A DNA stretch of 54,702 nucleotides from Micrococcales bacterium (GCA_002699445.1 PAAU01000063.1:74691-129392); one strand, 5' to 3'; counted from the first letter of the stretch, positions 45,249-54,369 are shown. Made by a program: numbers and translations. Notes: generated by a model not told the origin, from the sequence alone.

Positions 45249-46448
45249 ATGGAATCACGGCAACTCACCCCGCTCCACGTTGCGCCAGGCACGGCCGGCG
45301 CACAGCTCGCGCTGCGCACGGTCACTGCGGCGCAACAGGGTGGTCCGGCCGTACTTTTGTTGCCCGGCAGTGAGGGTGCACCGGCCGAAACCTCACCTGC
45401 TGGCTGTCTCACCGATTGGCCTGATACCTCGGTGGTAGTGCCCACCTCCGGGTCAACCGGAACTCCGCGACAGGTAGAGCTTTCCGATACTGCCCTGACC
45501 GCAGCGGTGACCGGCAGTCACGCAGCTTTAGCTGGGCCCGGGCTCTGGCTGACTGCGTTACCGGTAACAAGCATCGCGGGCTTGATGACCATGGTCAGAT
45601 CCGTAGCCGCGGGCGTAGCGCCCGAGATTTGGCCGGGCGTGGGCGGAGCACAGCCCTTTGAGATGAAGTCGTTTGCCCAATCGTGTCGCGCGGCCCACCG
45701 CCGAGCCGACCAAGCTGGGCTGCCCTGCTACGTATCACTAGTTCCAACCCAGGTCTTACGGCTGGTACGTCAGGGCGGTCTCGTAGAACTAGCTCAGTTT
45801 GACCGGGTGCTGATCGGCGGCGCAGCATTGGCCCCCGCACTCGTCCACGCGATGACGGAAGCTAACGTCCCACTGGTCTTGGGCTATGGGGCCACTGAGA
45901 CCTGTGGTGGAGTGGTCTACGACGGTCAGCCACTACCCGGGGTTTCCCTTCGCGTTAGCGGCGACGGCAGTGGTTCCCCGGTTGGCCCCATCGAGATTGG
46001 GGGTCCCAGTATTGCCAGTGGTTACCGGGGCAACCCGGATGCCACTGCAGCTGCGTTTTCCGCTGGCTGGTTCCGTACCGACGATTTGGGGTCGATGACT
46101 CACGGTGCGCTCAGCGTGCACGGGCGTCTGGACGACATCATCAAAGTCGGCGGCAGCAAGGTCTCGCTGCACCAGTTAAGCGATGCGGTGAGAGCAGCGC
46201 CCGGGGTTTTGGAGGCGGTAGCTTTGCCACAGCCCGACCTAGAGTGGGGTGCGCTCCCGCAGGTATTCGTCGTGCCGGACAGCGGTATTACCGACCGTCG
46301 GAGCACAACGCGTTTGGTCGAGGTGCTCACCGAAACCGTCCGGAACTACACCCGCTGGCCGTCGGATCATCAAGTCATCCGTATCGTCGACGAGTTACCG
46401 GAATTACCCGGAGGCAAGATCGATCGAACTGCGGGCGAGGTGCGCTGA
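45249..46448 (+). CDS. menE: o-Succinylbenzoate-CoA ligase
   Basis: 399 aa, an adenylate-forming ligase that activates o-succinylbenzoate with ATP and CoA. Motifs are the phosphate loop VVPTSGSTGTPRQVE, GYGATETCGGVVYDG, FRTDDLG and the C-terminal hinge DDIIKVGGSKVSLHQL with the catalytic Lys in LPGGKIDR. It is shorter than E. coli MenE because the N-terminal subdomain is reduced, as in mycobacterial MenE. No Shine-Dalgarno precedes the ATG; TAGGCT eight bases upstream suggests a leaderless start. Its stop overlaps menA (TGATG). Confidence 0.94.
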   Translation: MESRQLTPLHVAPGTAGAQLALRTVTAAQQGGPAVLLLPGSEGAPAETSPAGCLTDWPDTSVVVPTSGSTGTPRQVELSDTALTAAVTGSHAALAGPGLWLTALPVTSIAGLMTMVRSVAAGVAPEIWPGVGGAQPFEMKSFAQSCRAAHRRADQAGLPCYVSLVPTQVLRLVRQGGLVELAQFDRVLIGGAALAPALVHAMTEANVPLVLGYGATETCGGVVYDGQPLPGVSLRVSGDGSGSPVGPIEIGGPSIASGYRGNPDATAAAFSAGWFRTDDLGSMTHGALSVHGRLDDIIKVGGSKVSLHQLSDAVRAAPGVLEAVALPQPDLEWGALPQVFVVPDSGITDRRSTTRLVEVLTETVRNYTRWPSDHQVIRIVDELPELPGGKIDRTAGEVR

Positions 46449-47323
46449 TGGCAACTGCATCGCAATGGCTCGCCGGCGCACGCCCTCGGACCCTCTCCGC
46501 CGCACTAGCCCCAGTCGCTGCCGGTAGCGGTGTGGCGGTATTTGAGGACTCATTTCAGATCGGGATAGCCCTGTTAGCGCTGCTGGTCGCGTTGGCGTTG
46601 CAGGTGGGCGTGAACTACGCCAACGACTACAGCGACGGAATCCGCGGTACCGATGACGAGCGGGTTGGACCGGTTCGATTGGTGGGTCAAAAACTAGCCG
46701 AGCCTCGACAGGTCAAGGTGGCGGCGTTTGCCGCATTTGGTGCCGCCGCCGTGGCTGGGTTGCTGTTGGTCGTGATTTCTCAGGTCTGGTGGTTATTACC
46801 GGTCGGCTTGGTCAGTGTCGGTGCCGGCTGGTTCTACACCGGCGGGAGCCGCCCTTATGGGTACGCGGGCTTGGGGGAACTGTCGGTATTTATCTTCTTC
46901 GGTTTGGTCGCCACTGCGGGGACGACGTGGGCCCAAGTAGGCGCGCTCACCTGGCCAGCGATTGTGGCGGCGATCCCGATTGGATTATGGTCCAGTGCGA
47001 TCCTGTTGGCTAACAATATTCGTGACATCCCTGGTGACACTGTCGCGGGAAAGAACACTCTGGCGGTGCGACTCGGCGATCACCGGGCTCGGTTGGCATA
47101 CACCGCTTGTGTCCTGGTGGGCTTCCTCATCGGCGCTTCCCTCGGACTGATCCAGCCGTGGGCACTGGTGGTGTTGCTAGCACTCCCGCTAGCAGTAATG
47201 CCGATAAAGACTATTCAGGCGGGCGCCTCGGGCCGTGATCTGATCGCTGTGCTCATCGCCACCAGCTCAGTGTTGCTCGCTGGTGGTGTCCTGCTCGGCG
47301 TGGGCATGGCCCTGCCCAACTGA
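46448..47323 (+). CDS. menA: 1,4-Dihydroxy-2-naphthoate polyprenyltransferase
   Basis: 291 aa, a UbiA-superfamily membrane prenyltransferase that attaches the polyprenyl tail to dihydroxynaphthoate, making demethylmenaquinone. The first Asp-rich motif is NYANDYSDGIRGTDDERVGP and the second is NNIRDIPGDTVAGKNTLAVRLG. About eight or nine membrane helices are apparent. ATG 46448 overlaps the menE stop; upstream in-frame codons belong to the menE region. The neighbouring polyprenyl synthase (22201-23202) probably supplies its lipid substrate. Confidence 0.96.
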   Translation: MATASQWLAGARPRTLSAALAPVAAGSGVAVFEDSFQIGIALLALLVALALQVGVNYANDYSDGIRGTDDERVGPVRLVGQKLAEPRQVKVAAFAAFGAAAVAGLLLVVISQVWWLLPVGLVSVGAGWFYTGGSRPYGYAGLGELSVFIFFGLVATAGTTWAQVGALTWPAIVAAIPIGLWSSAILLANNIRDIPGDTVAGKNTLAVRLGDHRARLAYTACVLVGFLIGASLGLIQPWALVVLLALPLAVMPIKTIQAGASGRDLIAVLIATSSVLLAGGVLLGVGMALPN

Positions 47324-47326
47324 TTA

Positions 47327-47749
47327 TTAAGCCGGCGAGATCCCGGGGCCACCCGGAGCGGGGCCTTCTCGTGGCGGTTGCGCATCACCATCGGGCTGAT
47401 CGTCGTCGGGGGATTCTTTACCCTGCGTTTCCTGATCACGGGCTTTGTCGCGTTTCCGACGCCAGGCTTCTTCATCAAGTTTGCGGATGAAGGTGGGATC
47501 GTCATCTGGTGCGACTTGTTGCTGCGAACCTCGTAACGAGATGATCCGTGGCGGACCGTAGCCTTTGCGGCTGCGTCGCGGTCGCCCAGCGATAAACCAC
47601 AAAGCCGCTCCCAAAATAGGTACCAGCACGATAACGAGCCAACTCGTCCGGGAAAATCGACGGAAGTCTCCTGGCTTGGTTTGCAGCACGTCAAAAAACG
47701 AGTAGACCGCTATCCCTAGAATTACCAGGATGGGTAGTGCCCTGGCCAT
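47327..47749 (-). CDS. Small membrane protein with a PLD nuclease N-terminal-like (PLDc_N) domain
   Basis: 140 aa. Two hydrophobic segments (about residues 4-20, ALPILVILGIAVYSFFDV, and 37-55, SWLVIVLVPILGAALWFIAG) flank the motif typical of PLDc_N membrane anchors. A basic stretch (RPRRSRKGYGPP) and a charged, Pro/Asp-rich disordered tail follow. No phospholipase catalytic motif is present, so it is only the anchor module. ATG 47749 has GGGAG five bases upstream. It is convergent with menA (3 bp apart) and divergent from the next gene. Such proteins recur near menA in Actinobacteria as I recall. Function unknown. Confidence 0.75.
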   Translation of the reverse strand: MARALPILVILGIAVYSFFDVLQTKPGDFRRFSRTSWLVIVLVPILGAALWFIAGRPRRSRKGYGPPRIISLRGSQQQVAPDDDPTFIRKLDEEAWRRKRDKARDQETQGKESPDDDQPDGDAQPPREGPAPGGPGISPA

Positions 47750-47861
47750 GTCGACTCCCACTCTTACTGTGGCCGCTATCGCGACAACCCCAGACTAACC
47801 CGTTACACGGTCAAGGGCAGCCCCGATTTCGGCGATGACACCCAAGTCGTATCGTTGAAGC

Positions 47862-48260
47862 GTGTCGTTGTTGTATTACTCAATGCTGAGGCTGCTGTTA
47901 CTGCTTGCATTTGGCGGGCTAGCCTATGCGGCTGGTATGCGTGGATTTCTCTTATTGCTCGTTGCTTTCTTGGGCAGCGGCATCATGAGTTACTTCGTAT
48001 TGTCCCGCGTTCGCGGCAAGGCAGGTCAACAAGTGGGCGGGTTCTTCGGCAAGATCAACTCCCGCATCGACGCCGCTACCCGCGCGGAGGATGGCGATGA
48101 TCCGGCCGCTGTGGATGTGACGACGGCCGAGTCCTCAGATTCCGCGCCTGGTTCCGATGAGACACCAGCCGATGATGCTGCCTCGGCAGATCCAGACCCG
48201 GCAGCAGATCAAGAGCCGACGGCAGACAGTGGCGACGGTAACGCCAGCCCCCGCTCCTAA
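47862..48260 (+). CDS. DUF4229-like small membrane protein
   Basis: 132 aa. Two closely spaced hydrophobic helices (about 8-24 and 27-48: MLRLLLLLAFGGLAYAAG, then FLLLLVAFLGSGIMSYFVL) are followed by a conserved-looking VRGKAGQQVGGFFGKINSRI and a long acidic Asp/Ala/Ser tail. This resembles the DUF4229 family found beside men genes in Actinobacteria; I cannot assign a role. The GTG start lacks a Shine-Dalgarno, and TATCGT lies six bases upstream, suggesting a leaderless mRNA. The 91-bp gap to ccsB holds nothing I recognise. Confidence 0.7.
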   Translation: MSLLYYSMLRLLLLLAFGGLAYAAGMRGFLLLLVAFLGSGIMSYFVLSRVRGKAGQQVGGFFGKINSRIDAATRAEDGDDPAAVDVTTAESSDSAPGSDETPADDAASADPDPAADQEPTADSGDGNASPRS

Positions 48261-48351
48261 CGGCGGCACCTAGTTACCGGCTCTCTTAGGCCTATCTCGC
48301 TCGTTCGTAACGATTCGGTCAACTCGCCGAATACCGGTTATCGGTAGGGGC

Positions 48352-49317
48352 CTACACGCCCGAGTAGGAGTGCAGCCCGGAGAACAGTAGATTCACCCCG
48401 AAGTAGTTGAACCAGAAAATGCCGGCACCCGCTATCGCCAGCCACGCAGCTCGACGACCGCGCCAGCCCGCCGTGGAGCGAGCGTGCAAATAGGCGGCAT
48501 AAGCGACCCAAGTGATAAAGGCCCACGTTTCTTTCGGGTCCCAGCCCCAGTAGCGGCCCCAGGCGCTTTCGGCCCATATGGCACCGGAGACGACGGCGAA
48601 GGTCCATAGCGGAAAAGTAAAGGCGATAGTGCGATAAGCCATTCGGTCCAACCGTTGCGCAGCGGGGAGCCGCTGAGCCCAGCGAGCGCGCCAGCCGCTT
48701 TCGCCAGCTCCGTCCGCGATGAGATACAACCCGGCCACGGAGGCGGCAAACGTGAACGCACCGCCACACACGATGGCCGTGGACACATGGATGATTAACC
48801 AATACGACTGCAACGCCGGTACCAGTTGCGAGGCCTCGGTGTAGAGCACCGTTACCGCGAGACCGAGAGTGAGTAAAACTAGCGGGATGATGATGACGCC
48901 TAGCCAGCGGACGTCACGCCACACGGAGACCCCCAGAAAGACCCCCAGTACCGCTAACGCTGACGTCAGCGAAAACTCGTACATATTGCCCCAGGGGACT
49001 CGTTCAGCCCAGAGACCGCGTGCGATCACCCCGCCCAGCAGTAAGAACCACGCAAGCCACGACAGGGCCATCCCGATGTTGCCTATCCGTCGCCCGGCGG
49101 GGTCTTCCGCTGGCAGTGTTTCTGGCTGTACCGATTCGGGTGCGGCCCCTACGGTGGCTGGAACCGGTTGGGCTACGTTCGCCTCGACCTCAGCCGGCGC
49201 TTTAGTTCGTCGCCCGGCGAACGATGCCGCGAAGGCCAACATCGCCAACGCCAAGACAAACATTGACGAATAGACCAGAGCGTTGGATAGCTGCGCCAGC
49301 GCCTCGGACTCCATCAT
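48352..49317 (-). CDS. ccsB: Cytochrome c biogenesis protein CcsB/ResC (CcsA family)
   Basis: 321 aa, a membrane protein that, with ResB, exports heme and ligates it to apocytochrome c (system II). The tryptophan-rich heme motif is WGRYWGWDPKETWAFITW, with conserved histidines such as that in YWLIIHVSTA and in AAYLHARS. About eight membrane helices are predicted. Residues about 37-75 are a hydrophilic Pro/Glu/Val-rich insert after the first helix. Two ATGs (49317, 49314) are both possible; the resB stop overlaps as TGATG. Confidence 0.94.
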   Translation of the reverse strand: MMESEALAQLSNALVYSSMFVLALAMLAFAASFAGRRTKAPAEVEANVAQPVPATVGAAPESVQPETLPAEDPAGRRIGNIGMALSWLAWFLLLGGVIARGLWAERVPWGNMYEFSLTSALAVLGVFLGVSVWRDVRWLGVIIIPLVLLTLGLAVTVLYTEASQLVPALQSYWLIIHVSTAIVCGGAFTFAASVAGLYLIADGAGESGWRARWAQRLPAAQRLDRMAYRTIAFTFPLWTFAVVSGAIWAESAWGRYWGWDPKETWAFITWVAYAAYLHARSTAGWRGRRAAWLAIAGAGIFWFNYFGVNLLFSGLHSYSGV

Positions 49318-50894
49318 CTACTCACACCTTCCTGTGGAAGCGGGTCCTCCCCGGCGAGCTGACCGTCAAGTTCGGCCACGATATCGTCAAGTTCATCGTC
49401 GAGATCGGTTCGCTCACCGCGAGCCACTCCCCCCACGGTAACGTCACCAGCGCCTCGCAGCACCCAGACGCGTCGACGTCGGATAAACAACGACATCGAC
49501 AGCCCCAGGATTGCGGTTCCTACGAAAGCCAACGCCCAGACGCCGCCAGGGTCACGAGCAACTTTGACCGATATCCAGCGGTTGAAACCCACGAACTCAA
49601 CCGATCCGGCGCCTTCTGGCAGTTCCCAGGTATCGCCGGGAATTAGACCTCGCAAAGCGATCTGTTCCATGTCGGAATCATCGAGTTGATACACGTTTTG
49701 GGGTTCACCCGAATCCAGCCCCAGGTCCCCGGTAAAGGCGGACATGAACAAACCCGGGCTATCCGGGGCGGGAAACAGCGATATCGGACCTGCTTCTTGA
49801 TCGAGCGCAGCCGTTGGCAAGAACAGTCCCCGGAAACCTAGCTGCGGGTCGTTGTCTGGCACCTTAACGACGCCGACAGAGGTGAAGTTTCCATCCTGGG
49901 GTAGGAATACCACCGAGTCATCAAACACTACTTCCCCATCAGTGTCACGAACGATGATTTGTGGGGCATAGCCATGACCGATGAGAAAGACTTTGGCGTC
50001 GTCGAGAACGATCGGGTCGTTGACGCCGAAGACTTGTTGTTCGCTGGGCTGTCCGGGTTCGGGGGTGATCGCCACTTGTGCACGGAAATCGCGGGGTGCA
50101 CCTCGCTGCGCTTGCCCCCGCTCGAAGTCCACCTCAAAGTCCTGCAGCTGGATACTAAAGGGCGGCAAATCATCCGTGTTGGCGAAGCGCCCTGCAGTGA
50201 AGGTGTCGTACTGAGTGATGGTGTTGGAGAAGCCGCGTTCTTCCACTAAAACGACGTTGCCTTGCCAGCCACCGAGCGCCCCGATCCCTACTGCCGCGAG
50301 AACACCCAGCAGGGAGAAGTGGAAAATTTGGTTGCCGTTTTCTCGCCAGAAGCCTTTTTCGCCCGCGACCCAGCCGTCCCCGGTGCGTACCCGCCAGCGC
50401 TGTTTGCGCATCACTTCTTCGGCATGCTGCAACTGTCCGTCAGGATCGTCACAGATCAGGTGGGCAGTATTGGGAAGTCGATCCAAATTCGCCGGGGGCG
50501 GGCCAGGACTGCGTCGCCACATGCGGAAATGCTGGCGAGCACGTGGGATCAAGCACCCCAATAGGGACAGGAACAGCAGCAGGTAGATGGCTGAGAACCA
50601 TATGGAACCGTAAACATCGAACAGGCCCAGGCGTTCGTACCACTCAGCCAATGTCGGATTGTCTTGTACCAACGTGTTGACGGCAAACGGATCGGAGGTG
50701 CGCTGCGGCACGAGAGAGCCGGGGATCGCCGCAATGCCCAACAGCAACAGCAAGATCAGCGCCGTCCGCATGGAGGTGAGTCGAGACCACAGCCATCGTG
50801 ACCAACTCCGCCAGCCGATACCAGGGGGTGGGGCCGCCTGCCGATCCATCGGATCGGCGTGGGTGCTGAACATCAGCTCCGGTTCAGTAGCCAT
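49314..50894 (-). CDS. resB: Cytochrome c biogenesis protein ResB
   Basis: 526 aa, the second subunit of the system II cytochrome c synthase. The pattern is typical: WLWSRLTSMRTALILLLLLG near the N-terminus (first helix), two further helices (about 85-100 and 195-215), a large extracytoplasmic domain, and a last helix near residue 470 (VWALAFVGTAILGLSMSLFI), ending in an acidic cytoplasmic tail. LVPQRTSDPFAVNTLV and NGNQIFHFSLLGVLA are family-like. It is one base after ccdA. Confidence 0.93.
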   Translation of the reverse strand: MATEPELMFSTHADPMDRQAAPPPGIGWRSWSRWLWSRLTSMRTALILLLLLGIAAIPGSLVPQRTSDPFAVNTLVQDNPTLAEWYERLGLFDVYGSIWFSAIYLLLFLSLLGCLIPRARQHFRMWRRSPGPPPANLDRLPNTAHLICDDPDGQLQHAEEVMRKQRWRVRTGDGWVAGEKGFWRENGNQIFHFSLLGVLAAVGIGALGGWQGNVVLVEERGFSNTITQYDTFTAGRFANTDDLPPFSIQLQDFEVDFERGQAQRGAPRDFRAQVAITPEPGQPSEQQVFGVNDPIVLDDAKVFLIGHGYAPQIIVRDTDGEVVFDDSVVFLPQDGNFTSVGVVKVPDNDPQLGFRGLFLPTAALDQEAGPISLFPAPDSPGLFMSAFTGDLGLDSGEPQNVYQLDDSDMEQIALRGLIPGDTWELPEGAGSVEFVGFNRWISVKVARDPGGVWALAFVGTAILGLSMSLFIRRRRVWVLRGAGDVTVGGVARGERTDLDDELDDIVAELDGQLAGEDPLPQEGVSR

Positions 50895-50895
50895 C

Positions 50896-51807
50896 TCACA
50901 CCACCGTCACGAATCCGCCGATCCAGGACTGCATCTGAATGACTAAGTCATTCCACAGGCCCGTCACCAGCAATACGCCCACCAGGCATAACATCACGCC
51001 ACCGACGCGTTGGATGGCCACCGCATGTTCCCGGGTCCACGCCAGGGTGCCCGCCATCCAGCGAAAACCGAACGCCAACAAGACAAACGGCGTCCCTAGC
51101 CCGACGCAGTAGGCGCCGGACAGTACGGCCCCGCGGGCGGCCGAGGCTTCGGTGAACGCTAGCGATTGAACTGCCGCTAAGGTCGGCCCGATACAGGGAG
51201 TCCACCCCAAACCGAATACGACACCAAGCAGCGGCGCCCCCCACAATCCGGTTCGCGGTCGGTATCGCAGCCGTCGGTCCGCGTTCCACATCATCGTGCG
51301 GCTCAGTAGCGGGAAACCCAGGTAACCAAGCCCTAATACGATGACCGCGATACCCAGCACGATGGTGATAGCGCGTTGATTTTCCAGAAGCCAGAAACCC
51401 AGTTCACCGAACAACAGTCCGTAAGACACGAAGACGACGGTGAAGCCCGCGACGAACAGTAAGGAACCCAGGACTACTCGACTACGCGTGTCCGACTCAG
51501 CAGTAGTCTCAGTAGCGGTTCCAACACTATCGACAGTCGCGGTGGTGTCATCGGGTGCGGCAGCCACCGGGTTGGGCTCGCCGCCAACGGTCTCGCTACC
51601 GGGCGGTGGAACTGCTCCGGCGACAACAGGTTGCCGCTGTTGTGCGGTGCGGTTGACGTCCGCCCCGGTCAGTCCGGCGACATAGGCCAAATACCCGGGC
51701 GCTAGCGGCAAGACGCAGGGGCTGAGGAAGGACACTAGCCCCGCGACCATGGCGATGGGGATCGCGAGGAGCAGCGATCCTTGTACAACAGTTTCGGCGA
51801 GGTCCAT
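50896..51807 (-). CDS. ccdA: Cytochrome c biogenesis protein CcdA with a hydrophilic loop insertion
   Basis: 303 aa, a thiol-disulfide membrane transporter that passes electrons from cytoplasmic thioredoxin to the extracytoplasmic TlpA/ResA-type partner. The redox cysteines are Cys31 (SFLSPCVLPLAPGYLAY) and Cys205 (GLGWTPCIGPTLAAV), each in the usual Pro-Cys context. Six helices are expected. Between the first and second lies a hydrophilic, low-complexity segment of about 60 residues (50-108, Thr/Glu/Pro/Val-rich) that accounts for its length beyond the usual 220-260. It overlaps tlpA (TGATG). Confidence 0.94.
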   Translation of the reverse strand: MDLAETVVQGSLLLAIPIAMVAGLVSFLSPCVLPLAPGYLAYVAGLTGADVNRTAQQRQPVVAGAVPPPGSETVGGEPNPVAAAPDDTTATVDSVGTATETTAESDTRSRVVLGSLLFVAGFTVVFVSYGLLFGELGFWLLENQRAITIVLGIAVIVLGLGYLGFPLLSRTMMWNADRRLRYRPRTGLWGAPLLGVVFGLGWTPCIGPTLAAVQSLAFTEASAARGAVLSGAYCVGLGTPFVLLAFGFRWMAGTLAWTREHAVAIQRVGGVMLCLVGVLLVTGLWNDLVIQMQSWIGGFVTVV

Positions 51808-52394
51808 CAGGCACTCTCCGTGAGCAGTGGTTCGATGAGGCCGCGCAAGGTGGCGGCGCTGACTTCACCTAGAGCACGACCCGCTACCCGACCAGATTGG
51901 TCGATGATGATCGTTGAGGGGATCGCTTGCGGGGGCAAGGTGTCCCGGAACGACAGTTGCAGGCTGCCGTCGACATCGAGGATATGCGGATAGTCCAACC
52001 CGTTTTTGCGCACGAATGCCGCAGCGGTGGCTTCGCTGTCCCGCGTCGCTAGTCCAACAAACTCGACCTCGTCGCGGTCGGTCTCTTCGTAGACCTCGAC
52101 AAGTGCTGGGGCTTCCGCCCGACACGGTGCACACCAGGATGCCCACACGTTGAGTACGACGACTTTGCCGCGCTGATCGGCCAGGGAGAACTCTTCACCG
52201 TCCAGCGTGGTGGCGGTGAGGTCCGGGGCTGGTTGCCGTTCATCTGGTGGCAGGGAGACCACGGTGCCGTCTCCGGCGACGAAGGCTTGCGCGGTGGCTT
52301 CGGAGGTCTCTTCATCAGAGCCGCAGCCCATGAGCCCGCCCGCCGCCAGGGCAGCGGCAGCGGTGACGCCGATGAGGCGCGACCAGCGGGTCAT
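51807..52394 (-). CDS. TlpA/ResA-like thioredoxin-fold lipoprotein
   Basis: 195 aa, predicted to be anchored outside the cytoplasmic membrane by a lipobox (LMGC, Cys24) after a short signal peptide. The redox motif is WASWCAPCRAEAP (Cys88, Cys91), with the family's WASWC context. PDLTATTLDGEEFSLADQRG precedes it. It should receive electrons from CcdA and keep the CXXCH motif of apocytochrome c reduced for heme attachment by ResB/CcsB. Genes for all four system II components are contiguous and overlapping. Confidence 0.93.
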   Translation of the reverse strand: MTRWSRLIGVTAAAALAAGGLMGCGSDEETSEATAQAFVAGDGTVVSLPPDERQPAPDLTATTLDGEEFSLADQRGKVVVLNVWASWCAPCRAEAPALVEVYEETDRDEVEFVGLATRDSEATAAAFVRKNGLDYPHILDVDGSLQLSFRDTLPPQAIPSTIIIDQSGRVAGRALGEVSAATLRGLIEPLLTESA

Positions 52395-52405
52395 GATGGC
52401 TCCGT

Positions 52406-53047
52406 TCAGGCTCCTACGCCCTTGGTGGACTGTTCGACGAGATCGGCGGCGGGTTCGGTGTAGACGATGGCAGATAACTGGTCATCGTCGTAGATGAGTG
52501 AGGTCAGCGATGCCAGTGAGCATTGCCGGTTGCTCGGGTTGTGCAGGAATCGTCGGTTTTCTTTATCGAGGCGAGCGACCCAAATCGGCAGTTGGTGCGA
52601 CACCAGGAGCGCTTCGCGTCCCTGCGCTTGCCCGCGAGCACGATCAATCGCCTTCGACATGCGTGCTGCGATTTCCTCATAGGGCTCTCCCCAGGACGGT
52701 TGCGTGGGGTTCCACAGATGGCGCCACGCCTTGGGGCGAGTCAGCAGCTTCTTGCCGTCTCCGACTTTTTGGCCTTCGAATACGTTTCCGGCTTCAATGA
52801 GGTCATCGTCGGTAGTGATCGGCAGCGAGTGTCGTTCCGCGCTGGGCTCTGCCGTTTCTTGGGCTCGTTCCAGTGGGGACGCCACTACGTAGGCGATATC
52901 ACGGTCGGCGGTGACCTCGGCGATGCGTTGTGCCATCTGCTGACCGAGTTCGGAGAGGTGAAAGTCTGGGATCCGGCCGTAGAGCACGTCTTCGGGGTTG
53001 TAGACCTCACCGTGGCGTAGCAAGTGGACGACAGTCCGCTCGGTCAT
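52406..53047 (-). CDS. Histidine phosphatase (phosphoglycerate mutase-like) family protein
   Basis: 213 aa. The phosphohistidine motif is LLRHGE (Arg11, His12), the second His is in LLVSHQLP, and SPLERAQETAEPSA carries the conserved Arg and Glu. It belongs to the broad histidine phosphatase superfamily; a metabolic mutase function is not supported by the motifs alone. It lies between hemL (35 bp) and tlpA (11 bp) as the Rv0525 homologue does in Mycobacterium, so it may belong to heme or cytochrome c maturation, but its substrate is unknown. Confidence 0.88.
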   Translation of the reverse strand: MTERTVVHLLRHGEVYNPEDVLYGRIPDFHLSELGQQMAQRIAEVTADRDIAYVVASPLERAQETAEPSAERHSLPITTDDDLIEAGNVFEGQKVGDGKKLLTRPKAWRHLWNPTQPSWGEPYEEIAARMSKAIDRARGQAQGREALLVSHQLPIWVARLDKENRRFLHNPSNRQCSLASLTSLIYDDDQLSAIVYTEPAADLVEQSTKGVGA

Positions 53048-53082
53048 AAAAACTCCTACTTCTCGTTGTCTTTTAGGGTACG

Positions 53083-54369
53083 TCAGTCCACCGTCGCCGC
53101 AGCGCGTGCTGCCCGGGGGAGGGCTGCGGCGATTCGGTCCAGTGCCAGGTCGTCATGCGCCGCGGAAACAAACCACGCTTCAAAGGCCGACGGCGGCAGA
53201 TAAATCCCGTCGTCCAACATCGAGTGGAAGAACGCCGCGTATTGCCTGGTGTTCTGTTGTTGCGCCGCGTCGTAGTCGGTCACGGGGCCCTCGCGGAAGA
53301 ACACGCTAAAGAGGCTGCCAGCACGCTGCAGTTGATGTGGCACACCCGCTTCGGTGAGGGCCTCGGTGGCCAGTTGCCCGACGGTGTGGGCGGTTGTATC
53401 CAATGCCTGATAAACCTCTGGTGAGCACAGTTGCAAGGTGGTGAGCCCTGCGGCCATCGCCAACGGATTGCCACTGAGCGTGCCGGCTTGGTAGACCGGT
53501 CCTTCCGGAGCGAGTTGCGACATGATGTCGGCCCTGCCGCCGAAGCCCGCGGCTGGCACCCCGCCGCCCATCACTTTGCCGTAGGTGAACAGATCAGCGG
53601 CGACACCTTCATAGCCGTACCAACCCGCGGCGCTGACGCGGAATCCGGTCATCACTTCATCGCTGATGAACACTGCCCCGTGCCGCTCACACAGTTGAGA
53701 CAGTCCGTCGTTGAATCCCTTATCCGGCGGCACAACTCCCATGTTGGCCGCAGCGGCTTCGGTGATGACTGCGGCGATGTCGGAATCGCTGGCCATGACG
53801 TCGGCAACCGCACCGAGGTCGTTATATGGCAGCACGATTGTGTCGGCCGACTGTCCAGGGGTGACACCGGGAGAGTCAGGTAGCCCGAGAGTGGTGACCC
53901 CACTGCCGGCGGCGGCGAGTAAAGAATCCACATGGCCGTGGTAGCAGCCAGCGAACTTGATGATTTTGGATTTGCCGGTGTATCCGCGGGCGAGCCGGAT
54001 CGCCGACATAGTGGCCTCAGTTCCCGAGGAAACGAACCGCATCCGTTCCACAGGCGCTACCCGGGCGATGATCTCTTCCGCCAGGTCAACTTCACCCGGG
54101 GTGGGGGTGCCAAAGGTGGTTCCTTCGACCGCTGCTTGTTGGATGGCCGCGACGACCTCAGGATGGCCGTGACCCACGATCGCTGGACCCCAGCCACCCA
54201 CCAGGTCCACGTATTCCACGCCGTCGGCGTCGTATAGGTACGGGCCGGTACCCCGGACCATAAATCGCGGGGTACCACCGACGGCACGAAATGCTCGCAC
54301 GGGTGAGTTCACACCACCCGGGGTTACCGCGGCGGCGCGTTGAAACAGCAGTTCGGATTGATCGATCAC
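53083..54369 (-). CDS. hemL: Glutamate-1-semialdehyde 2,1-aminomutase
   Basis: 428 aa, the PLP enzyme that forms 5-aminolevulinate from glutamate-1-semialdehyde, an early step of heme synthesis by the C5 route. Signatures are [56 protein letters not shown] and the Schiff-base Lys265 in [18 protein letters not shown]. The start is GTG. It heads the run hemL-phosphatase-tlpA-ccdA-resB-ccsB, linking heme supply to cytochrome c assembly. Confidence 0.97.
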   Translation of the reverse strand: MIDQSELLFQRAAAVTPGGVNSPVRAFRAVGGTPRFMVRGTGPYLYDADGVEYVDLVGGWGPAIVGHGHPEVVAAIQQAAVEGTTFGTPTPGEVDLAEEIIARVAPVERMRFVSSGTEATMSAIRLARGYTGKSKIIKFAGCYHGHVDSLLAAAGSGVTTLGLPDSPGVTPGQSADTIVLPYNDLGAVADVMASDSDIAAVITEAAAANMGVVPPDKGFNDGLSQLCERHGAVFISDEVMTGFRVSAAGWYGYEGVAADLFTYGKVMGGGVPAAGFGGRADIMSQLAPEGPVYQAGTLSGNPLAMAAGLTTLQLCSPEVYQALDTTAHTVGQLATEALTEAGVPHQLQRAGSLFSVFFREGPVTDYDAAQQQNTRQYAAFFHSMLDDGIYLPPSAFEAWFVSAAHDDLALDRIAAALPRAARAAATVD

